The notes below the pieces were generated by a model that saw only the letters and a program-made list of their open reading frames with translations, had not been told where the DNA came from and did not search any database. The position numbers were made by a program, and so were the translations under genes. From the NCBI GenBank assembly GCA_964390645.1, contig CAYMLL010000020.1, forward strand, positions 1 through 43,909: a stretch of DNA of 43,909 nucleotides, given 5' to 3'. Shown piece by piece: positions 9,173-15,365 of this stretch. How positions within the stretch are numbered: the first letter of the stretch is position 1; each line of letters starts with the position of its first letter. Origin of the DNA: CAYMLL01 sp964390645 (GTDB taxonomy: Bacteria; Planctomycetota; UBA8108).

Positions 9173-9238
9173 AAAAAAAACCCTGATGGTCTGCCAGCCG
9201 GGGCTGCCCCGCAGGTGACATGCGGGCCATCAGGGTTT
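9173..9238 (-). terminator. Strong intrinsic terminator, minus strand
   Basis: The arms at 9178-9189 and 9227-9238 form a perfect 12-bp inverted repeat, AAACCCTGATGG and its complement. The 37-base loop holds a further GGGG/CCCC hairpin. Read on the minus strand, the stem runs directly into eight consecutive T (A tract at 9173-9180 on the plus strand). On the plus strand only three T follow, so it should act mainly on leftward transcripts. No annotated leftward gene lies immediately upstream of it, which points to the small unit described here. Confidence 0.8.
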
Positions 9239-9266
9239 CGGTGACGCCTGGCTCCTCCCGAAAAGC

Positions 9267-9382
9267 TCACAAGAGCATCTCGAAGTCCGCCTTCCAGCGG
9301 ACCCGGAGGACTTGTTCACCCGGCCTCGAAGGCCGTTCTCTCAGGAGGTCATCACCTCGCAAATCACCTTTGCATCAGACAT
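9267..9382 (-). CDS. Candidate small protein: 13-codon ORF overlapping a second short frame in -1
   Basis: An ATG at 9382 follows AGAAAGGAGGTG (9402-9391), about as complete a match to a 16S rRNA 3' tail as can be expected, eight bases upstream. The first frame reads MSDAKVICEVMTS and stops at TGA 9343-9341. The -1 frame overlaps that stop and continues RERPSRPGEQVLRVRW to KADFEMLL, stopping at 9267. A single -1 shift near the TCC-TGA would give one 38-residue protein. The composition looks protein-like. Explanations: programmed frameshifting, a leader peptide followed by a second cistron started from TTG or CTG, or one extra base in the assembly. ACCTCCT at the end of the first frame can pair with its own Shine-Dalgarno. 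I do not recognise the family. Confidence 0.4.
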
Positions 9383-9408
9383 TCAGGGACCACCTCCTTT
9401 CTCGGCGT

Positions 9409-9436
9409 GGAGGCGCGAATCCAGCGTTCGCGCTCC
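9409..9436 (-). other. Leader hairpin of the small minus-strand unit
   Basis: GCGCGAA (9413-9419) pairs with TTCGCGC (9427-9433) and GGA (9409-9411) with TCC (9434-9436), with one bulged base and a seven-base loop. In the leftward transcript the stem ends six bases before the AGAAAGGAGGTG ribosome site, so it could control access to that site or stabilise the RNA 5' end. Confidence 0.55.
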
Positions 9437-9565
9437 CGGAGCAACTCGCCGTGAAGTCGGCTCCGAGCCCGACCCGAATCCCCCGCCCACAGCCAGGACG
9501 AGGAAGACGTGTGAGACCTGCGTGCGTCTCGAGATCGGTCTGGTCGTGTCACTATCTTTACTTGG

Positions 9566-9593
9566 ATCGTAACCCGTGTCTCGTCGGTGTCAA
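9566..9593 (-). promoter_or_regulatory. Sigma70-type promoter, minus strand
   Basis: A perfect TTGACA (9593-9588) is followed after 16 bp by TACGAT (9571-9566). Transcription would start near 9559 and run to the terminator at about 9173, giving an RNA of roughly 385 bases. This is the best -35 match I found in the window and it reads away from the sulfatase gene. Confidence 0.6.
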
Positions 9594-9770
9594 CTCCGAC
9601 AACATGGTCCTCCCCGCAGCTCCTTGCACCCCGGATCCGTGCCGTCAGAATGAGACTCGTCCAACCCCCTTACACTGCCCTGAAGCCCCACCACCGGCCC
9701 TCGAACAGAGCCCTGTCGACCATGAAAACTCCGCCCTTCGTCGCCGTTCCTCTCCTGGTCGTGGTTTTTT

Positions 9771-11207
9771 TTGGTCGGTGGGGGCCGGGGCCCCCCCACC
9801 AAGACTGCAATCGACGCCGAGACCCCGAACATCGTCTTCATCCTCACCGACGACCAGGCCCCGTGGGCCGTCGGCGCGTCGGGAAACGAGCAGGCGATCA
9901 CGCCGCACATGGACCGCCTGTTTCGTGACGGCGCGTATCTCCCGGACTCGTTCGTCGTCACACCCGTTTGCAGCCCCTCACGCGCCAGCTTGATGACCAG
10001 TCGCTACGGAAGCGAGCTCGGAATCACTGACTGGATCCACCCGCAGCGTGAGCCGGAGCTCGGGCTCGATCCCACGACGATCACGTGGCCGGAGGTGCTC
10101 GCGAAGAGAGGCTACACGAACGGCCTCTTCGGCAAGTGGCACCTCGGCGTGCCGGATCGCTTCCACCCGACCCGGACCGGCTTCCACGAGTTCGTCGGCT
10201 TTCGCACGGGTGGCAACAGCCCGAAGAACCCGAAGATGGAAATCGACGGCGTCGTGCGCGAGGAGGTCGGCTTCACCGCGGACGTCATCACGCGCCACTC
10301 GCTGGCGTTTCTCGACCGGCATCACGCCAAACCCTTTCTCCTCTGCGTCCACTACCGCGCGCCACACGCTCGCTGGCTGCCCGTCGCGCCGGAGGACTCG
10401 GCCCCGTACGACAAGCTCGATCCGAGAATCCCGAACCCGGACTACCCGGATCTGAACGTGGCTCGCGTCAAGCGCATGATGCGCGAGTACCTCTCGAGCA
10501 CGCGCAGCGTCGATCGCAACCTCGGACTCCTGCTCGCCAGGCTCGAGACGCTGAAAATCGACCGTCGGACCATCGTGATCTTCACGAGCGATCACGGCTA
10601 CAACATGGGTCACAACGGCATCTGGCACAAGGGCAACGGCCACTGGGTGCTGAACAGGTCCCCCGCGGCGACGACGAACATCCCACCCAATCAACGCCCG
10701 AACATGTACGACAACTCGCTCCGTGTACCGACCGCGGTGCGCTGGCCAGGCGTCGTGAGGCCCGGCTCCGTGATCCGCCGAACGATCTCGAACCTGGACT
10801 GGTACCCGACGATCCTCGCGATGGTCGGCCTCGACGTACCAGAAGGTGTCGTCGTCCGCCGCCGCGTCTTCACCCCGCTGCTTCGCGGCGTCTCCGTCGA
10901 CTGGGACGACGACCTCTACGCGGAGTACAGCACGCACCACCAGTCGAAGACGCACATGCGGATGTACCGCACACCACGCTGGAAGCTCGTACGCGACTTC
11001 CTCAACCACGGGCGCGACGAGCTCTTCGATCTCCGGACCGACCCACACGAGAGCAGGAACCTCTTCGCCGAGCCGAACAAGACGACGAAGCCGGTGATCT
11101 CACGCCTGGACGCTCTCCTCCTGGCGCGCATGACCGCCGTCGCCGCCCCCCAACACCCCCCGGCCCCCCCCCGCCACACAAAACACACCCCCCCACGCCA
11201 ACCATAA
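9771..11207 (+). CDS. Sulfatase (formylglycine type), 5' and 3' ends disturbed
   Basis: The catalytic core is intact: IVFILTDDQAPW with metal-binding Asp27 and Asp28, the CSPSR motif (Cys67, expected to be matured to formylglycine), a GKWHLG block and FTSDHGYNMGHNG. It hydrolyses a sulfate ester of unknown identity, probably outside the cytoplasm. The frame shown starts at TTG 9771 with no leader. An ATG at 9722 in another frame opens a good signal peptide (MKTPPFVAVPLLVVVFFG), so the real gene most likely starts at 9722 with a one-base error between. That interval has T8, G5 and C7 runs and a GC inverted repeat at 9777-9800. The last 25 or so residues become Pro/Thr/His-rich where sequence degenerates into poly-C before the gap, so the native C-terminus is uncertain. 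Confidence is for the family. Confidence 0.85.
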   Translation: MVGGGRGPPTKTAIDAETPNIVFILTDDQAPWAVGASGNEQAITPHMDRLFRDGAYLPDSFVVTPVCSPSRASLMTSRYGSELGITDWIHPQREPELGLDPTTITWPEVLAKRGYTNGLFGKWHLGVPDRFHPTRTGFHEFVGFRTGGNSPKNPKMEIDGVVREEVGFTADVITRHSLAFLDRHHAKPFLLCVHYRAPHARWLPVAPEDSAPYDKLDPRIPNPDYPDLNVARVKRMMREYLSSTRSVDRNLGLLLARLETLKIDRRTIVIFTSDHGYNMGHNGIWHKGNGHWVLNRSPAATTNIPPNQRPNMYDNSLRVPTAVRWPGVVRPGSVIRRTISNLDWYPTILAMVGLDVPEGVVVRRRVFTPLLRGVSVDWDDDLYAEYSTHHQSKTHMRMYRTPRWKLVRDFLNHGRDELFDLRTDPHESRNLFAEPNKTTKPVISRLDALLLARMTAVAAPQHPPAPPRHTKHTPPRQP

Positions 11208-11229
11208 CCCCCCCCCCCCNNNNNNNNNN
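11130..11229. other. Low-quality poly-C stretch and 10-N assembly gap
   Basis: From about 11144 the sequence turns into repeated C runs broken by single A or G bases. It ends in a run of C followed by ten N at 11220-11229. This pattern is typical of a trimmed read or contig end and not of a biological repeat. The true distance between the sulfatase and the next gene is unknown. Confidence 0.9.
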
Positions 11230-11253
11230 GACCGTCGCGAACCTTGACCCCCG

Positions 11254-11269
11254 TCCCGATTTCTCACCG
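11254..11269 (+). repeat. Partial third copy of the stop-codon-associated element
   Basis: TCCCGATTTCTCACCG matches 15 of 16 bases of the element found, in sense orientation, at the ends of the genes at 30011 and 40716. It is on the plus strand downstream of the plus-strand sulfatase, across the gap, so the gene-relative orientation is the same. Only the core is conserved and this could be chance. Confidence 0.35.
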
Positions 11270-11397
11270 TCCCCGATCGTCTCGACCGGCGTCGCCCGCC
11301 CCCCCTCGCTCCTCGCGCAGGCCCCTGATCGCATGCCCGACATGAGGTTACAAATGCCCAACAGAGCTTCTTTTTTGCCGTGATTCCACGGCGATTG

Positions 11398-11406
11398 TGT
11401 TAGTAT
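11398..11406 (+). promoter_or_regulatory. Candidate extended -10 promoter
   Basis: TGTTAGTAT is an extended -10 (TGn plus TAGTAT) about 75 bases before the ATG at 11482. The matching -35 is weak. A short perfect inverted repeat, GCCGTG-ATTC-CACGGC, lies just upstream at about 11387-11402 and could be a regulator site overlapping the promoter. Confidence 0.35.
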
Positions 11407-11481
11407 GGCCATGCGCCGCGCGGGGTACGCGGGGGTCTATCGACGAGTGCATTCGGCGACCGAATTCTGCAGGGAATCAAC

Positions 11482-12519
11482 ATGGTTGACGAACGGGACA
11501 ATTCTTCCGAAGACGATCCGCTCGAAGATCTCGACTTGGACGATGCGGAGCTTGACTCTCTGCTCGAGGAGGTTGAGCCCGAAGCGAATCCCTCCAAGAC
11601 CGGAAGCCAGGACAGCGCCGAGGGCCAGGACAGCTCCGAGAGCCTCCTGAGCGAGAGCGACCTGCTCGGCGAAGATGATCTCCTCGACGACGATATCGCC
11701 TCGAGCGATGTCGGAGACCTGATGAGCGAGATTCCCGACACGGTCCCCGAGGACGTTCTGGCAGAACTCGACGGCGACGACGACGTTGCGCCGAACAGCG
11801 CAAGCGACGACGACGCGGACTTCACCGACATCCTCGGCGATGATCTGGACGGCGATGATCTGGACGGCGATGATGGCTCGGCGCCGGGGCAGAGTGCCGA
11901 CCCGCTGGCCGACGACGACCTGCTCGATGACCCCACCGATCTACTCGAGGACGCCGCCGTCCCCGCGGCCGCTGTCGGGGATGCGGAAGAGAAGCCCGCC
12001 GGCAGCAAGCTCGGCGATGGGAGCAAGGCGAAGAAGGGCTTCGCCTCGAAGGCGACGAGGGCCCGAGGGGCCGCAAGGAAGAGCAAGAAGTCCAAGGATG
12101 ACATCGGGACACGACAGCCTCCGGCGCCTCCGAAGGGCAGGACGCTGACCTTCGTCTGCAGCGAGTGCTACACCGAGGTCAGCGTTGCCGCGAACCATTC
12201 GGAGGAGCGCGTCACCTGTCCGGACTGCCTCCACGTCGGCAAGAAGCCGGACGACAACTTCCTGCGGACCGTCAGCCTGCACAAGTCGGGCGAACGCAAG
12301 AAAACCGTGCTGACCACACTCGTCGGCTTCCTGATGGTCCTGTCGTTCCTCGCTCTGGTCTACATGCGCTCGGCGTACCCCGTCGCCGCCGGCGAGTTCG
12401 CGACCGAGGATCTCGAGACCTGGACCATGGTCTTTCTCGGCGCTGGAGGGGTCTTCTCGATCCTCTTCATGATCCTGCTGTTCAATTTCGAGAAGAACCG
12501 CTGGGAAGTCTACTTCTGA
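11482..12519 (+). CDS. Acidic zinc-ribbon double-membrane-span protein, function unknown
   Basis: 345 residues. The first 160 or so are very rich in Asp, Glu, Ser and Leu and likely disordered, including an LDGDDLDGDD repeat encoded by a 15-bp tandem repeat (11836-11873). A short basic Lys/Arg/Ala segment follows (about 170-210). Then comes a four-cysteine zinc ribbon, CSEC and CPDC 21 residues apart, and a C-terminal pair of membrane helices (VLTTLVGFLMVLSFLALVYM, then the segment ending SILFMILLFNF). The layout suggests a membrane-anchored cytoplasmic protein with a charged tail. The charge switch resembles scaffolding or assembly proteins, but I recognise no named family. AGGGA sits six bases before the ATG at 11482. 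It appears monocistronic. Confidence 0.75.
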   Translation: MVDERDNSSEDDPLEDLDLDDAELDSLLEEVEPEANPSKTGSQDSAEGQDSSESLLSESDLLGEDDLLDDDIASSDVGDLMSEIPDTVPEDVLAELDGDDDVAPNSASDDDADFTDILGDDLDGDDLDGDDGSAPGQSADPLADDDLLDDPTDLLEDAAVPAAAVGDAEEKPAGSKLGDGSKAKKGFASKATRARGAARKSKKSKDDIGTRQPPAPPKGRTLTFVCSECYTEVSVAANHSEERVTCPDCLHVGKKPDDNFLRTVSLHKSGERKKTVLTTLVGFLMVLSFLALVYMRSAYPVAAGEFATEDLETWTMVFLGAGGVFSILFMILLFNFEKNRWEVYF

Positions 12520-12661
12520 GCGATCGATCGTCGGCTCCACGCGCCGGCCGACGGGAGCTCCGCAGCGGCAAGCCGGACGTGGGCGACCGTGATCCGCTCG
12601 CCACCCTGCATGGAGCGCCTCCGGGGCTCGTTCGCGCTTCACGTCACCACGGAACTGCGCC

Positions 12662-13780
12662 GTGAAGACCCGGGCCGCTGTCGTTCGCCAGGCCGGAGCA
12701 CCGATCTGCGTCGAGACGCTCGATCTCGCTCCGCCCGGCGCCATGGAAGTGCTGGTCGAGGTCGCCGCCACCGGCGTGTGCCACAGCGACTGGCACGTCG
12801 CGACGGGGGACACCGAGCACCCTCTTCCTGCCGTCATCGGCCACGAGGGCGCCGGGGTCGTCGCCGGAGTCGGCAGGGGCGTGACTCGAGTCCGGATCGG
12901 CGACCACGTCGCGCTCAACTGGGCGCCGAGCTGCGGCGCCTGCTTCTACTGCAACGAGGGCCGACCGAGCCTCTGCGAGGAATACGTCGCGCCAGTCTGG
13001 GCCGGCACCCTGCTCGATGGCACGACGCGACTCTCCTGCGCAGGGGCGCCCGTCTACCACTACTCGAGCCTCGCCTGCTTCGCCGATCGCACGGTCGTAC
13101 CGGAGACCTGCTGCGTGCCGATGCCACACGAGGTGCCCTTCGAGATCGCGGCGCTGATCGGGTGCGCCGTGACGACGGGCGTCGGCTCGGTGCTCAACAC
13201 AGCACAGGTCGAGGCCGGCTCCACGGTCTGCGTCTACGGGGTCGGGGGTGTCGGTGTCAGCGTCATCCTCGGCGCACGACTGGCGGAAGCAGACCGCATC
13301 ATCGCGGTCGACCGCAACGACGGAAAGCTCGACATCGCCCGCGACTTCGGAGCCACGCATACCACACCCGCGGGCCCCGGCGCCGTCGCGGAGATCCGGC
13401 GACTCACCGCGGGTCGCGGTGCGGACTACGTCTTCGAGGCGGTCGGAGCACCGAGTGTTCAGGAGGAGTGCCTCCACGCGGCACGCCCCGGCGGCACCGT
13501 CGTCCTCGTGGGCCTCTCACCCACCGGCAGCACGACCGACCTCCCCGGAGCGATCATCACGCGACAGGAGAAGACCATCGTCGGCTCCTACTACGGTACC
13601 TGCGTCGCGGCGCGCGACTTCCCGCGATACGCGAGGCTCTACCTCGATGGCGTCCTCGACCTCGACCCCCTCGTCTCCAGAACCTATCCTCTGGAAGAGA
13701 TCAACGGCGCCTTTTCAGACATGCTCACGGGTTCTATCGCACGTGGCATCGTGCTCCCGGACCCCGCGAAAAGAGGTTGA
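12662..13780 (+). CDS. Zinc-dependent alcohol dehydrogenase (MDR family, class III-like)
   Basis: 372 residues, cytoplasmic, NAD(P)-dependent. Catalytic zinc ligands are visible in GVCHSDWH, GHEGAG and the IGCAVTTG segment. The structural zinc site is the four-cysteine lobe CGACFYCNEGRPSLC. The Rossmann glycine motif is YGVGGVGVS, followed by AVDRNDGKLDIARDFGATH, where the Asp ending the second strand favours NAD. The overall pattern is closest to class III/formaldehyde-type zinc dehydrogenases; the actual alcohol or aldehyde is not predictable. It starts with GTG at 12662, with no strong RBS. The neighbours are unrelated. Confidence 0.88.
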   Translation: MKTRAAVVRQAGAPICVETLDLAPPGAMEVLVEVAATGVCHSDWHVATGDTEHPLPAVIGHEGAGVVAGVGRGVTRVRIGDHVALNWAPSCGACFYCNEGRPSLCEEYVAPVWAGTLLDGTTRLSCAGAPVYHYSSLACFADRTVVPETCCVPMPHEVPFEIAALIGCAVTTGVGSVLNTAQVEAGSTVCVYGVGGVGVSVILGARLAEADRIIAVDRNDGKLDIARDFGATHTTPAGPGAVAEIRRLTAGRGADYVFEAVGAPSVQEECLHAARPGGTVVLVGLSPTGSTTDLPGAIITRQEKTIVGSYYGTCVAARDFPRYARLYLDGVLDLDPLVSRTYPLEEINGAFSDMLTGSIARGIVLPDPAKRG

Positions 13781-13809
13781 CGCAGACACCCGGGCTCGGT
13801 GACCATCCA

Positions 13810-13831
13810 TCGGCTGAACCGATTCAGCCGA
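13810..13831 (+). terminator. Perfect 9-bp hairpin after the dehydrogenase gene
   Basis: TCGGCTGAA (13810-13818) and its exact complement (13823-13831) are separated by four bases. A second hairpin, CCGACC/GGTCGG at 13858-13874, follows. Neither has a T tract, so termination would need a factor; the pair could instead be processing or regulatory structure in the leader of the next operon. Confidence 0.4.
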
Positions 13832-13902
13832 CGAGCACGGCCGGCCCTGGAGAACCGCCGACCGTGGAGGTCGGTCGAGGTCAACGCGCGAGGTGACCCG
13901 TG

Positions 13903-15243
13903 ATGACGCAGCGAGACACCATGCTCCACCGGACGGACGCTCCGGCCCGCCGTCTCCGGAGGCGCCGCGATTTTCTCCAGGTCGGCCTCCTCGGCGGGCT
14001 CGGACTGACGCTCGATCAGCTCCTTCGTCTGCGGTCGGCACGTGCCGACCAGAAGCACTACGACAGCAAGGAAGGCCCCGCCAGGTCGGTGATCAACATC
14101 TTCCTGCCCGGTGGATGTGCTCACCAGGACACCTTCGACCCGAAGCCCTACGCACCGCTGGAGTACCGCGGCGAGCTCGGCTCGATCGGCACCAAGCTGC
14201 CGGGCGTGCGCTTCAACGAGCTCCTGAAGAACACCGCGGGAATCGCCGACAAGATCACCGTCGTGCGGTCGATGACCCACGGCGAGGCGGCGCACGAGCG
14301 TGGCACACACAACATGTACACCGGCTACCGGCCGAGCCCCGCGCTGACCTTTCCGAGCATGGGGAGCGTCGTCTCGCACGAGTTCGGTCCGCGAAAGAGC
14401 CTCCCACCGTACGTCTGCGTGCCGAGCAAGCCGAATAACTTCGCCGGGTCGGGCTACCTGAGCTCCTCCTTCGCGCCCTTCAGCCTCGGGAGCGATCCTG
14501 CCAGCGGCAACTTCAAGGTGCGGGACCTCGATCTGCCGGGCGGTGTCAACAACGACCGTTTCACTCGGCGCAAGTCGATCCTCGAAGCCGTCAACCAGCA
14601 CTTCCGCGACAAGGAGAACGCCGGCAACCTGTCGGCGATGGACACCTTCTACACCCGTGCCTACGAGCTGATCAGCTCCAAGGAAGCGCGCGAGGCCTTC
14701 GACATCGACAGGGAGCCCGGGAAGCTGCGCGACGAGTACGGCCGCAACACGGCCGGCCAACGCATGCTGCTCGCGAGGCGACTCGTGGAGGCCGGCGTGC
14801 GCTTCGTCTCGATGACCTACGGCGGATGGGACATGCACGGGAACATCCGCAACGCCATGCGTGGGCAGGTGCCGGCCTTCGACCAGGCATTCGCCCGACT
14901 GATCCGCGACCTCGAGAGTCGTGGGCTCCTTGATTCAACCCTGGTGATGGTGACCTCGGAGTTCGGCCGAACCCCGAAGATCAACGGCAACGCCGGACGT
15001 GACCACTGGCCGAAGGTCTTCTCGATCGTGCTCGCCGGCGGCGGCATCAAGAAGGGGCTGATCCACGGAAAGTCCGACGCCACCGCGACGGAGCCCGAGG
15101 AGGACGCCTTCGGCGTCGAGAACTGGGCGACGACAGTCTACCACCAGCTCGGAATCGTCGCGGACAAGGAGCTGATGGCGCCCGGCAATCGGCCTATCGA
15201 GATCGTCAACGGAGGAAAGGTCGTCAAGGAGCTCCTCGCCTGA
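13903..15243 (+). CDS. DUF1501 family secreted protein (Tat leader)
   Basis: 446 residues from the ATG at 13903, which follows AGGTGA at six bases; a GTG immediately upstream at 13900 is also possible. The N-terminus has a twin-arginine type leader (RRLRRRRDFLQVGLLGGLG). DUF1501 hallmarks: NIFLPGGCAHQDTFDPKPYAP, the TVVRSMTHGEAAHERGTHNM region, LLARRLVEAGVRFVSM, GGWDMHGN, VMVTSEFGRTPKIN and GRDHWPKVFS. It differs from the copy at 904-2337 in lacking the YELAFRMQ block. The Asp and His residues of the TSEFGRTP/GRDH segment correspond to metal-binding positions in related phosphatase-like folds, but activity is unproven. First gene of a four-gene operon. Confidence 0.9.
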   Translation: MTQRDTMLHRTDAPARRLRRRRDFLQVGLLGGLGLTLDQLLRLRSARADQKHYDSKEGPARSVINIFLPGGCAHQDTFDPKPYAPLEYRGELGSIGTKLPGVRFNELLKNTAGIADKITVVRSMTHGEAAHERGTHNMYTGYRPSPALTFPSMGSVVSHEFGPRKSLPPYVCVPSKPNNFAGSGYLSSSFAPFSLGSDPASGNFKVRDLDLPGGVNNDRFTRRKSILEAVNQHFRDKENAGNLSAMDTFYTRAYELISSKEAREAFDIDREPGKLRDEYGRNTAGQRMLLARRLVEAGVRFVSMTYGGWDMHGNIRNAMRGQVPAFDQAFARLIRDLESRGLLDSTLVMVTSEFGRTPKINGNAGRDHWPKVFSIVLAGGGIKKGLIHGKSDATATEPEEDAFGVENWATTVYHQLGIVADKELMAPGNRPIEIVNGGKVVKELLA

Positions 15244-15365
15244 GGAGAGGCCGAGCCCACCGTTCCCGGGGCGTCGAGAGGACGCGCGTCGAGCCCCGCA
15301 GCGGTGCAGATCCGGTCCACGGACGGGAGCCGCCGCTCGATGGCTCCGGATCACCGCAAACCACC

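Larger units (their letters stand above)
9126..9721. other. Intergenic region holding a minus-strand small transcription unit
   Basis: About 600 bp between phnW and the sulfatase, both on the plus strand. No plus-strand gene is credible. On the minus strand there are, in transcript order, a promoter, a bulged GC hairpin, a very strong Shine-Dalgarno sequence, two overlapping tiny frames, two further short hairpins (9285-9302 and 9322-9334) and a terminator. The separate entries describe these. On the plus strand CCGGGTTTGCCCGG, just after phnW, can form a short hairpin without a T tract. Confidence 0.6.

Noticed and set aside
9391..9402. CACCTCCTTTCT on the plus strand, like a 16S rRNA 3' end
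   Set aside because: No rRNA sequence precedes it. It is the complement of the strong Shine-Dalgarno sequence on the minus strand.
9364..9552. 62-codon minus-strand frame covering the leader of the small transcription unit
   Set aside because: It lacks a ribosome site, is Arg/Ser-rich and runs through the leader hairpin; the tiny ORF after the strong Shine-Dalgarno is better supported.
11144..11219. Poly-C-rich sequence as a biological low-complexity repeat
   Set aside because: It runs directly into ten N and distorts the sulfatase C-terminus, so a read-end artefact is the better explanation.
11387..11402. Inverted repeat GCCGTG-ATTC-CACGGC as a terminator
   Set aside because: The T run precedes the stem on the plus strand and the minus strand has A after it, so it does not fit an intrinsic terminator in either direction.
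12589..13896. Long plus-strand frame overlapping the alcohol dehydrogenase
   Set aside because: Arg/Gly/His-rich out-of-frame shadow; the dehydrogenase frame has all its zinc and nucleotide motifs.
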